Source: Phlegmacium glaucopus (lineage: Eukaryota > Basidiomycota > Agaricomycetes > Agaricales > Cortinariaceae). From it: 64,000 nucleotides of DNA. Below are positions 36,481-48,146 of the stretch, one piece after another. Made by a program: the position numbers and the translations under genes. The notes beneath the pieces are model-generated. The model was not told the DNA's origin, did not search any database, and was given only the letters and a program-made list of their open reading frames with translations. The DNA lies in contig MU130696.1 in assembly GCA_015039465.1 (NCBI GenBank), positions 434,001 to 498,000 on the forward strand. Reading direction: 5' to 3'. Positions within the stretch are counted from its first letter, which is position 1. Each line of letters starts with the position of its first letter.

Positions 36481-39319
36481 ATGAACCAGAATCAGAAGCA
36501 CAAAACACAATTCTCTTCGCTTGAAGTTGAATTATCATCCAACTTGCCATTGAGTCGGAATCATGCCACTGGCAGCCGCAGCCATGGACGCGGTGGTAGT
36601 GCGTTTTATGATGCACAGGCTGCGATGGCTCGGAGTCTGAGAGAAGAGAGGTGCGAGGCAATCGTGAAGAATGCTAATGGGTTTCCGTATTCAAGGTGAT
36701 TTTGTCTTTATATCTCGACCTACCGGGGTACTTGATGTTAAGGTTGAGTCTTCTTACTGCTCACCTTGTCTCTCACTTGGTTTTGGATAGATGCACACAA
36801 TCTACACAGTTCTATCTTGTTTCATGTTCTCCAGTCTGTCAATCATTTTAATGCAAATTTCTAATGCAACTTTTGTTGGTACGGCATTTCCAGAAAACTC
36901 CAAGCTCATAACTCATGCGTGAATGCTCTTACGTTCTCTTCTGGGGAAGGACGATTTCTTGCAAGCGGCGGAGATGGTACGTGGTTCAAGTGCATGCAAT
37001 ACTTGTCGCATACCAATTCGCTCTTTTCTCCCCTTCCGAATCTGAAATGGAAACCAATAATCCCTAACCAGACCAACGCATACATCTATGGGATTTCTAC
37101 CAAGACGACGTTAAATCCCCTTCTTTCTCTTTGAGAGATCTCAAAGTACTGCATCGTCTCTTTCCCTTTCTTTCTCCGTTCCCTTTTTGCCTTTTTTTTT
37201 TTTTTTTCAAAAAACTAAGATAAAAGACGAACGATGTTAACGTGACTCTCTTGTTCTCGTTTTAGGGACCCCTGTTCTGCCTAGAATTCTCGGCTACCAA
37301 CCGGTTTCTCCTCTCGTTAGTCGTCGTTCCTTGATCCACCTTCACTTATGTGTCTCCTTGAGTCCATCCTTCTGCTCTCTTATTCCACAAGGAAAACCCG
37401 CCACTCAAACCAACCTTTTTTTTGCGTCGCTTTCCAGAGGCGGTTCATCTGATATGGTGCTCAAATATGATGTCGAGTATATTGGATCTTCGATAAGTCC
37501 AAGGCCGACATCTCTACCCTCTGCAAATCAGGTTTTCCCAGACCATCAGGTATATATATCCTATATTTTTCTTCTTCTGTCAATTTCTTTGTTTGTATTT
37601 GTAGGACAGTATTCGGGCGATAACATGCCATCCTGTACAAGATGATCTATTCATGAGCGCAAGGTCCGTAAATCCTCCTTTCTCCCCTTTCAGTCACTTT
37701 CGTGTTTCTTAAAAGCGACTCATACCCCCTCTCTATGACTTTACAGCGAAGACGGTCGGATCATACGCCACGATGGACGCTCCGGCGGCCGTTCGAGCTC
37801 AAACCATGTACAAATGTTGACACAGGATGTCGTCCAAATGAATTCCGAGGCTACCGGTGTGCAGTATCATCCAATTATGGAACATATTTTCGTCACAAGT
37901 GATGCTAAAGGCCGAGTTTGTCTTCGTGATGCGAGAATGGCTTTTGGTTCTGCGAGGAAACAGAGTAATGCTGGAGTTGTGCTAACGGTATGTTGTCGCA
38001 TCTACATAAGTATGTCATGGATGTCTCGTTTTAATCCTCATTTTTTAGTATAATACTAAGATAACAAAGAAAATGTTTTCTCATTTGAGTAACCCAGAAG
38101 CTAGTAGCGTGGTCTTTGATCGCGAAGGTTGCTTCTTTTGTTTCGTAAACCGTTGACTTTCTCAAAATTGTTCCTATCTCTAAACAGGGAAAAAACTGGC
38201 AGTTACATTCGTGGTAAGTTTCTCAATATATTGCGCTCGTAAATGCCTCATTCGCATACTATAGCACTATCTACCTACTATATATGCGTTATCGGATCCT
38301 AACCCTCTGGCGGTTCTGAGTGGTACAAAACTCCCCGATGGAACTCCTAATCCACCAAGTCAAAGGACTTATTCGAATTCTTGTACTATGAAGGTAGGAA
38401 AACCGGTCGTGCATATATTAAACTCACCAAACTCATTGTGATAAAAGCACGGAAGTTTTGGAGGGCCGGGCCTCGACACGGATGATCTGTATGCTGCTGG
38501 TTCGGACGACTTCCGGGGATATGTGTGGAAAATTCCTCCCATTTCCGTGTTAGAAGAACAAAGAAAAGTATTTTCTGTCAATGAATGGGAAAATCATCAG
38601 CCAGCTTTGACCGAAGTCGGTGAGCCACTTAATTTTCCACTGGTGTCCCGGAATACTTCGCTAGTCAGGATATTAAGGGTTTTTTTTCTCAGCGTTCACT
38701 AAGAGTGATCAAGGCATGAAATACCTTCCCAGGGAGATTTCGACTCCATTATGCCATTTACCAGGTGAAAATATTCCCATCCGCTTAGCATTAAAGTTAA
38801 AAATAATAACTACCTGCATCCATCTAATTTATACTTCACAGGACACAAAACAATTGTTAACACCGCGGTATTCCATCCCCATTTCTTACACGTCGTTACG
38901 GCCGGAGTAGAAAAAACAATACATCTTCACAGCCCGACGCCATCGTCCCCTTGTACGCAAGATCTATCTTTATCACCGCTCGATGTTAGACAATTAAATG
39001 AACGTGATAATCATGAGGATCGACTAGTATATCTCAATGCTCTGATGGGTGCTCGGGCGCTCGACGAGGATGAGGACGAGGATGCAGGTGAAAGACAAAC
39101 GATATGTTTCTTTGATCAGTCAGTCCTCAGTTAATGTCCCACCTATTGGATGAGTGACTGATTCGTGCCGAGTTTAGCGTTCTAAGGGAAGAAGGCCAAA
39201 CGGATGTTTTCTTGAATAGGAGGTGGTCTTACCTTGATTCATCCTCTGAAGAAGACTCGGATTCAGGCGACGAGAAAGATCCGGACGATGACGAAGATAG
39301 GCTTGGTTACCTAAATTGA
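36481..39319 (+). CDS. WD40-repeat protein, DCAF5/6-like
   Basis: Beta-propeller protein, likely a substrate receptor or scaffold; similar animal proteins (DCAF5/WDR22 group) pair with DDB1-CUL4. About twelve exons. Start MNQNQKHKTQFSSLEVELSS; WD repeats appear as KLQAHNSCVNALTFSSGEGR, PLFCLEFSATNRFLLS, DSIRAITCHPVQDDLFMSAS, DGRIIRHDGRSGG, VQYHPIMEHIFVTSDAKGRV, and after further exons LDTDDLYAAGSDDFRGYVWK. The last repeat is HKTIVNTAVFHPHFLHVVTA then GVEKTIHLHSP. An acidic C-terminal tail (SSSEEDSDSGDEKDPDDDED) ends at TGA 39317-39319. The split of late repeats by a long insert with EEQRKVFSVNEWENHQPALT matches the DCAF type. The CUL4 role is inference. Confidence 0.78.
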
Positions 39320-40088
39320 AATTGATGCCAGTTGGCTAGATGCAGTAGGTTTCTTCAGCACTCTTACGGCGACTCAGTATGCCCGATGGCAAAATGGAGT
39401 CAACCGGCCAAGATCTCGTATATGATTATCTAATTATTGACAAGGTTGTGGCAATAAGGTTTTCAAGATGCCGATATCCATTCAACGTCCTTGATCTGTG
39501 GCGCACGTATAAAGGAAACTGCGGGCCGGGATTTTCCCGGTAGAAAAGGGTTTACCTCCCATAGTGCGGGTTTATCTATCAGTTATCTCTACCCGGCAAT
39601 GCTCCGACTCGAGACTTTCGTCATCTTCGACTTCTACCCGCAAAATTAGTATTGAATGTCCGAAACTTCGCAGTACTAGGGGTACATATAAATAAACATA
39701 ATATATATATTTCGGAAAATTTTTGTACAATATGAGCTTAGGAAATGGTGTTCGTGTTATCTGCCATGCCGAAAGTAATGACCACATGGTTACTTGACAC
39801 TTCGCGCTCGTTTGCTTGTTTTTTGCATCCCCCCCGGGCCCTCTAGAGCTCACAGGTATTAAGATTTTCCCTTAAATTAAAGAATGTTTCTACCAAGAGA
39901 GCTTGAAGGAAGGCATTGTATGACATAGACTTAAATTTACTTCCTCTCCTCCTTCGAAAATATGCCATGTCTAAAATTTCTCGCTATAAATAGAATCTGC
40001 CACGAGAAAAGACACGATGCCGATTCTTTCCCCATAACAACTATTTATAAAGCAGTCAACCAACACTTGAGGACTTTCTAGAAGTCAC
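39320..40088. other. Intergenic region after the WD40 gene
   Basis: No gene supported. Bases 39357-39503 are the likely 3' UTR; parts of it recur at about 43525-43660 (for example CAACGTCCTTGATCT and GTTGTGGCAATAAGGTTTT). Confidence 0.5.
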
Positions 40089-40096
40089 TTTCAAGG

Positions 40097-40809
40097 TGTT
40101 TCATAGTGCTGGGTTTGTTATGAAATTGTTAGTAACTCCAAATATATAACACACAAATCACATGTTAATAACATATCTCACATGGAGGGGTCAAAATTTG
40201 GATGTGATATACTGTTAGATATTCCAGTAATGCTTGTAGCCGAGATCAATCTTACCATGAGAATATCTTATGGTGAAATTTTGTGTCTAGCTTACTCTAC
40301 CGTCATGCTATCAAAGGCTCAAGAGCAAGGCTTAATCAGCCTATGCAACCAATTCATCAACTCTGGGGACAAAATTGGGCTGTCGGATTTGCTCAACCTC
40401 GTTAATTCCACAATACCTGATCGAGAAAGTCAAGATTGGAAGGAGTGGACCAAGCACATGATGAGCTCAACGAAGCTTGGAGCCTCATCAACAAGGAGGG
40501 TGAAAATATACCATGGCCAACGGTTCTTGTTTATTTTTGTAATACTACTCGTAGCAAACACTCAGCTTGATAAACCAATGGGAAATCCGGGTGACTGGAG
40601 CATCAACAGCTTCCTTGACGGCGAGTAGAGTTTTTAACACGTTAGTAACATGTTAGATATGAAAATTTGTGTTAGTAACATTGCGATATTTACATTACAT
40701 AATCTGAATATCTAACAGTTATTAACAAGGATATCTAACGTCACAGGAGGTCCCGATAATATCTCACGTTAGTAACATCAGCAAAATAATATCTAACCCA
40801 GCGCTAGTG
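40097..40809 (+). mobile_element. Non-autonomous DNA transposon, hAT-like, 8-bp target duplication
   Basis: TTTCAAGG occurs on both sides (40089-40096 and 40810-40817), as for an 8-bp target duplication. The ends pair imperfectly: CATAGTGCTGGGTTTGTTAT on the left against CACTAGCGCTGGGTTAGATA read inward from the right, with five extra bases at the left tip. Subterminal motifs GTTAGTAACAT and ATATCTAAC recur several times near both ends, as transposase-binding repeats do. An 8-bp duplication points to hAT or a relative; the superfamily is inference. Confidence 0.6.
40182..40628 (+). pseudogene. Decayed coding fragment inside the 40097-40809 element
   Basis: An ATG frame of 148 codons contains protein-like sequence to about LNLVNSTIPDRESQDWKEWT. 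After that, the better coding frame is a different one: HDELNEAWSLINKEGENIPW then PTVLVYFCNTTRS (about 40455-40560). The switch suggests a small frameshift in an old coding region. No family name can be given. Confidence 0.4.
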
Positions 40810-40821
40810 TTTCAAGGTTGC

Positions 40822-41617
40822 GGATTAAACTATCCAGAAACCCCCGTTTCTAAGAAGAAACCCGGGGTTTCTAAATAAGTTATCCAGAAACCCGGGTTCC
40901 TCCCCAAAGTCGCTTATCGGCACTAAATCGGCAGTCTATATTTTCCCTTCCGACGTTGAAAGTCCGACCAACGATCGGTTGGCTGCAAAGACATAGTAGT
41001 GCACCTCCAGGGGACTATCATGTATTTGAATCTACATATTTCGGCTGTAGTATAACTAGATACTCTCCATACAAAAATTCATAATCTGTGGATTACTATT
41101 GACCCCGGAGGATCAAGGGACAATTTAAGGTGTAAAAATGTACAAAATATATTATAATTTATATCACAGGACTACTACATATAATGTTTGAATGTATAGA
41201 TACTTTGCTTTCAATGTTAATATGAGCCTATTATGCATGCATGTATACTATCCAGATGATGATGAGCAGGGTGAAAACTTCAGTCCACACAAGGTTGCAT
41301 GAGACAAGATGCTCCAGGGACAGCAGATAGACGAAGTCTAATCATGAGAAAGGTAAGCGGGGTTGAATGTTGGGCATGTAGAGATCGGAGTAGGTGATTT
41401 GAATGGGCTCAGCGCTCAACGTTCAACCCTCACCCCAATTGAACGATATGCTACATCTAGCCGGCACGAGTTCGGCACTATTATTGAACCCCGACCTGGG
41501 GGTTTCTGATAACATATACAAACAACCTTGCTCAGCTCATGGAGGGGGGGTTTCTTCCCAACATCTTTGAAACCCCGGGTTTCTCTTAGAAACGGGGGTT
41601 TCTGGATAGCTTTATCC
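40822..41617 (+). mobile_element. Non-autonomous DNA transposon with long inverted ends, 9-bp target duplication
   Basis: CAAGGTTGC flanks both sides (40813-40821 and 41618-41626). The ends are inverted repeats: GGATTAAACTATCCAGAAAC on the left and GGATAAAGCTATCCAGAAAC read inward on the right. Both continue CCCCGTTTCTAAG and CGGGGTTTC over about 55 bp. A third partial copy (TTATCCAGAAACCCGGGTT) lies just inside the left end. No coding region is seen. A 9-bp duplication with long ends suggests a Mutator-like MITE. Confidence 0.75.
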
Positions 41618-41626
41618 CAAGGTTGC

Positions 41627-43461
41627 GGTCTCTTATCAGAGAAATTTTCCCTCTCCCCGGGTTGTGGGCCGCTTGCACGAGTTTACTTTTATTATGTAAT
41701 ATCATATAATTGCAGGATTTGCATTTGCTTTCCATTATTCCTAAAAAAACTTGTAGCTACAGTCCCATACCTCTAGTAAGCCGTAACCAAGCCGTAACCC
41801 ATAATCCATAGTTTTTGGCGGGCACCAAGCTGAACTTTAAACCAAAACTGACCTCTCATAACCTCCCATAAACCCATTAGATACAAAGCCAACCGGGCCG
41901 GCCATATGGCTCGGACCGGAAGGTGTTGTGTAGGTTATTGATATCGAGAGAGGGAGGAATTGATTGGGCCAGGGATTATAGAAGTAGGATTCGTAGACAT
42001 AGTCGCAGAGGTGGGATAGTGCGGTGTCGTTGGAGACATCATTGGTGAGGTTACAGTTTTCAGTTCCATTCCTAGTCTCATTCTCACCACTGCTACACAC
42101 CTTATCCTACTCCTTCGGCCATACATCTTGTACAGGTGACATAGCTGTTATAGGGGCTTAAGGTTTGAGGTATAGTAGCGACTTGTACATTATGTAGTAG
42201 AAATGGCAAGGGGGCACTGGGATGTGGGAAACTGCCCGAGGTCGATTTCAGATTTCTAACATAGAATACAACGACGAATCCGATGACTGAGATATCTGTT
42301 TTTCTGAAAAACTATTCGAATAAAATAAAATAAATTCTGATTTTTTTCTCAAACATACGACTCAGTGCGACGATTTGATTTTGACCTGCTGGCAGGACTT
42401 TTTTCGGAGGTGGATTTTTCGATTTCCCAGCCATTTCTAAGGTAGAATTTGACCCGGGGTGGGCAGTTTTCATAATCTCGGGGCTCCCTTGAGAAATGGT
42501 CGGGATCTGCAGCAGGTATTACATAACTCGGACAGGCGTGAGTGACGGTGAGTCTTGGTTGGTACATAAAAGAGCACTTCATCGCTGAGACGAACCCAAC
42601 ATTCCAGCGGACCGGCGCATGAAATCAGTATGCGGACTTGCGGGATTATTTGGTGGACTTGCTGTTCATTCGTACGTCCATTGTTAGTGTCCTTGCATTA
42701 ATATTCCCACAGCCTTGATGCCCTCTAAAAAGTGAGTACTTGAGCTCTTATTGTGGAGACGATTTGCATTTTAATTATGAATGAACAGTCGCCGACGAAG
42801 GATAGTTGGAGTGAGAGAGCAGGAATCAGCCACTATCGCAAGCCAGGCCCACCCCCAAAGTCGTGTACCGGAATTTGCCGGTGCGTACCCCTTGGGGCAG
42901 TCCAGGTTCTATTGCCATAGTTGGGAGTAGTGGATTATGGACTTCCGACATCGTACAAGTTGGGCTCACGGTGACACGGTCATCAAACTCTATCCCATCG
43001 TCGTCTGCGTCCATGTTCGTTTTTCCCAGTAACCGATTTTAGCAAGCCGTTCCTACCCTTACAATAAACAGGCATTCCAATATCTACTATCTTTGAACGA
43101 GATGTTGAGCAGTCTATCATAAATCCATCACGCCAGCCACACCATCATCCTCCGACTCCACCTTGGAGACCTCATTCGAGAGGAATTTGAGAGCAGCTAG
43201 AGAATTCAGTTCCCATGACATGCTGCTGCTCTCCCGAAGACATCGATGTTGGCAACCAGGCTCTCTGCTTCACCCACTTCCGACAAGGATCGGGGTCATA
43301 GTTCAAGCTCAAGTCTGTTAGGCGTTTGAATGGGCGTACCATATTCTAACCTACTTGTGTGGTTCAGGAGGGGGACGGAAGATTGCCAAGGGGAGTCTAG
43401 TTGAGGGCATCCGAGCATAATGAAAAAAAGGTTCAGGACGAGACCATTTTTCCGACCAATT
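41627..43461. other. Gene-poor region with weak exon-like pieces
   Basis: No gene I can support. A minus-strand frame at 41837-42100 (N-glycosylation-rich, no family) is open. Plus-strand stretches at about 42880-43015 (GSPGSIAIVGSSGLWTSDIV) and 43070-43190 (ERDVEQSIINPSRQPHHHPP) read like exons, but the splice phase between them does not fit. It may be a decayed gene. Confidence 0.35.
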
Positions 43462-43660
43462 AAATAAATGTAATGTCATCCCATTTCTTACAGCCAGAGT
43501 AGTAGAAAAAATGTGGGTCCCCTCAGCGCTCTTGTGGGCGCTCACTGGTGCCCAATGGCAAACATATTCAATTATTGACAGCTGGGCTCTATGGGGTTGT
43601 GGCAATAAGGTTTTAAGAGCTGACATCTCACTGACATCCATCCAACGTCCTTGATCTAGA
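43462..43660 (+). pseudogene. Duplicated, decayed 3' scrap of the WD40 gene
   Basis: CATCCCATTTCTTACA...GGAGTAGAAAAAA-like sequence near 43478-43512 matches the last WD repeat at 38870-38925. The copy then jumps to sequence matching the 3' UTR at 39357-39503 (CAGC.CTCTT, AATTATTGACA, GTTGTGGCAATAAGGTTTT, CAACGTCCTTGATCT). The region between is deleted and the frame is broken. Confidence 0.55.
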
Positions 43661-43954
43661 AATCATTCTTCCTTCTATGGGCGTTCGCCGAACCTGGAAT
43701 TTCAAATGACTAGCATGTGTCCAGGGAGGGGATAGTATTTGGTAACATTGGTATTCTTTTTGAGTTTCTATGGGCTTGAACAAGCGGGATATGTCGTAGG
43801 ATTAACAGAGGATAGCGTAACGTTTCTAGGCAAAGTCATAGAAACACGAACGAGGCACAACGGCACAAAGAAAATACTTCTGAACGGAAGAAATCGGAGA
43901 AAGGAAGGTTTTTCCATATTTTTTATGAACGAGGGCATCAAGGACGCTTGAAAT
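43661..43954. other. Spacer downstream of the queuosine-salvage gene
   Basis: Probably 3' UTR of the minus-strand gene. An open frame at 43739-43951 has no support as a gene. Confidence 0.4.
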
Positions 43955-45541
43955 TTAGTACCAAATGCTCCTCGTTCGGTGCGTGGGGACATTCTCGGCC
44001 GTTTTGATTCCCTCAATCTTTTCCTCACCTCTTTCAACCCTCTTCGCAAGGTCCCACAGGTAAAAATCGATAATAACACTGCTCGCCGTACCACTTTTGG
44101 AAGCAGCAGTATCATCCCCTCCTTCTAGCTTTATTAAGCGTAGGATCTCTTCCCGAACACGTTCGACAGCAACGATGCTCGCCGAGCGTAAGCTCACCTC
44201 CTCTCTGCAACCATATGCGAGAGGGGTCAAGGAATTGAGTTTGCGGAGGAGCGAGGCGGGATATTTTAGAATACAGAGGTGGTGGAGGATTTGGGGAACC
44301 CGGTAGTCGGCGAACATCGTGAGACTGCTGATTTCTGGTCCCTTTATGCCTCGGAATAATGGGTGCGGGGTATCCTGTGAAGCAGGGTAAAACGCCGCCC
44401 ATATCTCCGCGACCATGATTTGGGCGCGCTTCCATAAGAAGACTGGAGGCAAATGAATGGTCATGTTGGATAAGCCACGTTGAAAAGACTTGATTTTCAG
44501 TACCTTTGGTATTTTCATAGTAAACTTCATCTCGAAAAGAAGGGAAACTTTGGGTGACCATCTTGACAAGGTCAAGGGATGTGCCTTGGTCCTGGTGTTG
44601 TCGTTTAAACTCATCCAGGAAGCCTTTGAAAGAGCCTCCGTAGCTCTTCGGAGAGTTTCTTTTTTTAGCTTTTAGAGGCATGAAAAAAGAAGACAGGCTA
44701 CTAACATTACAAAGAATGTAACCGACCTCACGCATGATGGCTATCCGCTCTCCTAGAAGTGGAATTGACTCGTTCGATTGCTTGGTAGCACGAAATACAT
44801 ATTCAATCAAACTATCCGGACACAGGATTTCTGAGGAATAAAATCGGGGGTCGGTGATGGGTATCTCTTCTTCCAGTGCTAAAAGAAAATTGACGGTCAA
44901 AAAAATTATTCAACGCCGTTAAAAAAAAAACATCCTTAATGGAAAAATTACCTCGGTTTAATGAAGCGACGAGTGCCCAATATCCTGTCCATACTTTTAT
45001 CTCGTCCGAGCCCCACCCAGCTCGCCATTCTACTCCGTATCGATCAGGCCGACCTTCCTTCTCGGACCAAAAACTGAAGTTCAGGGATGATATGAGGAAA
45101 ATCCAGTCCAGCATAGATCTATTCATCGGCTCCGAAAGATCATACGTGTCTGAAGGACACAGATGAAGAGGATGAGTGCGCCATGTGCGCGGTGTATATG
45201 ACTCTACGAGGAGTTTACATCGTAACTATATGAGATATATATTTTTTAAAATGTTCAGATGATGAGCGCTATAAGTTTATCGGGTGTGGTACTAACATGT
45301 TTTGCAGCTGATTTAACGCCGTCATCATTGATCTGGACCAAATCCGTCGCCTTGATTTAAAAGGGTTTAACATATAAAACGATAGGAGAGAGGTTGATTT
45401 AACCTTGTATGCAAATTCGGCACTCTTAATAACAGGGTTTCTGCTTTCACGATCCTTCTCCAAGTTCCATAATTCCTTTGATTCTTCATAGATTGAAATT
45501 AGTGCTTGTGTTTTTATCAACGGTGTGGGCCGTATGGCCAT
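43955..45541 (-). CDS. QNG1: Queuosine 5'-phosphate N-glycosylase/hydrolase (DUF2419, queuosine salvage)
   Basis: Releases queuine from queuosine 5'-phosphate so it can be reused for tRNA modification. ATG 45541 starts MAIRPTPLIKTQALISIYEE. Exons add ATDLVQINDDGVKSAAKH; LNFSFWSEKEGRPDRYGVEW with VWTGYWALVASLNRG; EEIPITDPRFYSSEIL with PLLGERIAIMREVG; SFKGFLDEFKRQHQDQ; and VTQSFPSFRDEVYYE. The final exon has FLWKRAQIMVAEIWAAFYPA, LTMFADYRVPQILHHLCILK and YGCREEVSLRSASIVAVERV, ending HRTRSIWY. These blocks are the family signature, including the F-W-S tract and the A-D-Y-R-V-P-Q loop around the catalytic acid. About six exons; no break seen. Confidence 0.88.
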
Positions 45542-46250
45542 TTGAATATTTGAACTTGGAGACTTCCTTGAACGGGGTAATATCGCTCAAGGTGTTGGTA
45601 AAAGGTAAGAGACGAAAGTGCTGGTAAATTTGAGATGATGTTGATTAAAAGTCTGGGGAAACGGCATATTTTGGACATTCTCAGAAAAATTCTTTGAGGA
45701 TTTATTTAGGGTTTCGGCATTGCCTAACCCTAACCCTCCCTAACTCCTGAGATTTATTTTTGTGGATCCAATTACTTGCCGTCTTCCTCCTGAGTTGCTC
45801 CTGAGTTATCTTTCCTTCCAATATAAAATCGCCATGGTGCCTCTTCAGATCATCATCGCCCAGAAGCTACACAATAAACACATCAACCCTTAAAGAAACT
45901 AAGAGAAATTAAATGTAATCGACCGTGCCACGGATCCGTGACGACAATTCAGTTACATAAATTGAGATTTCGGCCCAGACTTATACTCACTAGCACCACC
46001 ATCTCCAGGCTGGGTAGACGCACGCATGTATCGAGAGCGTAATTTTATTACCTTGCTGTGGTAAGGTATCCACACTACCCTTGTGGAACCATGTGAGATG
46101 GTGGTTGTGAGCAGTGTCCATTTCAAGGGGGCCTAACGTTTCTTAAAAAATGCGGGTTCTTCAGAAAAGGGGTGCCATATGATTGAATATTTATAGGATT
46201 AAGTACTCGAGTTGTCCATGCCATGGAGTATCATCATCATAGCCTATACG
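45542..46250. other. Intergenic region with a short telomere-like tract
   Basis: Upstream of the queuosine gene and downstream of the second arrestin-like gene. CCTAACCCTAACCCT lies at 45723-45737 and TTAGGG at about 45705. This is two to three telomere-type units, too few to call a former chromosome end. No gene seen. Confidence 0.45.
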
Positions 46251-47942
46251 TCACTCGGGTATACCGGGTTTGTCTAGGGAGCCTATGGATGCACGGCGCG
46301 GCGCCTCAGCTCCGTTACTACTCCCCCAAGGATCAGTCGACAAACGCACGGGAACTACTTGACGTAGGTCCTGGAATGGTGACTTTTCAGGATATAAAGG
46401 AGATACCGTAAATAAGATACAGTCCTATTATACAAAGAAACTCTTCAATGATCAGAATATCATAGAGACAATAGGAGGGACAAACATCTACGCTCAATCC
46501 AGCTGCTTTGAATCCAACAGTTTTGACCGCGGGATCGATAGATATTTCACCAGAATAAGCGATACGCTTGTCGTCGTTTCCCTGTGCGTTGATCGTAATC
46601 AGATTTACAATCAGATTCTAGGGTTCGAATTCACTGACGACAAGTGTAAAAGTGCCTTCACCAATGTAGTCAACTCGCCAGATGTCAGTCTTGACTCCAA
46701 GAATCGTCGTGCCCCTTGTGTATAAATAAATACAAGAAATAAGGAAAATGTGACTTGGCCATACTTAACGTCCACAGTTGTCTGCCTCATTAATCGCACA
46801 CGGGTCACTTTGCGAGAAGCCGATGTGTTTGCCGTGGGGCTTAACGGGAGAAAGGCAGCAAGCGACACAGCCGATGATTCCAAAGTCAGGTAGAACGGAA
46901 TTGGTTGAGTAATGCAAAAAACTCTCAACCCAGGGGTATAAAGTTTCGTTACAATGTCCGGACGCACACTCTTTTTAGAATGAAGAACGGATTCAAAAAC
47001 TTTCCAACCTTGGGTGACCTCGAACCCATCTCTGGAGGGTGTCAAAGGAGATGGAATCCTCTGGGGAGGACAAGATCGCGGATAATATACGAATGGTGTA
47101 GAAACGATGCTTAGAAGCATGTGTAAATTAGCAGCAGCAATGGGAATCGAACGAGAAAGCCTACACCGATCCGATGTGCAGTCCAAGCGCTTTAGAGTTC
47201 ACAGGTGGAACGCCGTTGGGCTTGGAAATGATAGCGGTGACAGAATACTAGTACGATCCGGAATTAGGAATACATGTAATCGAGACAGCAGCGAGGTTGG
47301 GCCTGCTTACATCAATTGTGGCGATAAACCCTGGCAGGCCTGATAACTTTACATTAAACGTAGGCGGGAGGGGCTATCATAGCAAAATGTCAAGAATGGA
47401 AGAGATACCATCAGAAATCACTTGCATAGGTCTTCTCGGCATGGGTGAAAGTGGTCGGCAACGGGATGGAGAAATGCATCGACGGAGGACAGATGAGATT
47501 ATTCGGATCTTTAATCCAGAGAAGCGCAGTGTTCAAGCAAAGGTTCGCAGTCGAATTACCCCCCTCAGCGATCTCTTTAATATGTAACTTCCCTTCAATC
47601 TATAAAGCGCTATTTTAGAACACCGGTATGAAGCAATATTATCCGCAGCAGTTTGCCAACCTTGACTTCCACGCTCGTCACCCCCTCCGTCTTGGTTAGT
47701 TCAACAGTACCTTCCACCAGACTACCGGAGCCATAGACAGGCAGCGATATGTCGTCTTCTTGCGCACTTAAGCGTAGGAATGTCTTTCCACCTCGAGACT
47801 GCTTGATGAAGGCACCCTGAGACCTAGGACGGAGTCGATCAGCTAAAGTAACATGCTGTCCATAGTTCTGATTATCTGTAGCGTAGGAGGGAATGCGGTT
47901 GAGTAGGGGAGTAAAGTAGGATGGGAGGCTGGAGGTAGACAT
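46251..47942 (-). CDS. Arrestin-like (alpha-arrestin fold) protein, second copy
   Basis: Paralogue of the gene at 3190-4747. ATG 47942 starts MSTSSLPSYFTPLLNRIPSY. Exon 1 ends GTVELTKTEGVTSVEVK. Later exons give STANLCLNTALLWIKDPNNL, MHFSIPLPTTFTHAEKTYA, PLPPTFNVKLSGLPGFIATI, TPFVYYPRSCPPQRIPSPLT, VTQGWKVFESVLHSKKSVRP and VTKLYTPGLRVFCITQPIPF. The C-lobe has GTTILGVKTDIWRVDYIGEG, GEISIDPAVKTVGFKAAGLS, and a last exon with DCILFTVSPLYPEKSPFQDL and VVPVRLSTDPWG, stop at 46251-46253. About seven exons, all open after splicing. This copy is better conserved across the middle than the first. No PPxY motif seen. Confidence 0.82.
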
Positions 47943-48146
47943 GGGTGTTTTGAGGTAACATATGGAGAGGTAGGTTGGAATAAATATGACCGAACGGGGT
48001 ACTCAGATAACCGTATGGATCCATGCGGGCAATCTCAAGTAAGGGGGTGCATGACACAAATGTGAGAGAATGAAGAGTTATTTAAATATTTTGGGCCGGT
48101 CCCAACGGAGCAAGAAAGTAATATACATACAAATAGTGTAATAGTG
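47943..48146. other. Short spacer upstream of the arrestin-like gene
   Basis: About 200 bases between the arrestin-like start codon and the TPR/Mlp1 stop codon on the same strand. No other feature seen. Confidence 0.4.

Noticed and set aside
37185..37212. T-rich run as a terminator or poly(A)-type insertion
   Set aside because: It lies within an intron of the WD40 gene, where T-rich tracts are ordinary.
43739..43951. 70-residue plus-strand frame downstream of the queuosine-salvage gene
   Set aside because: No family, no splice support, and it overlaps the likely 3' UTR of the minus-strand gene.
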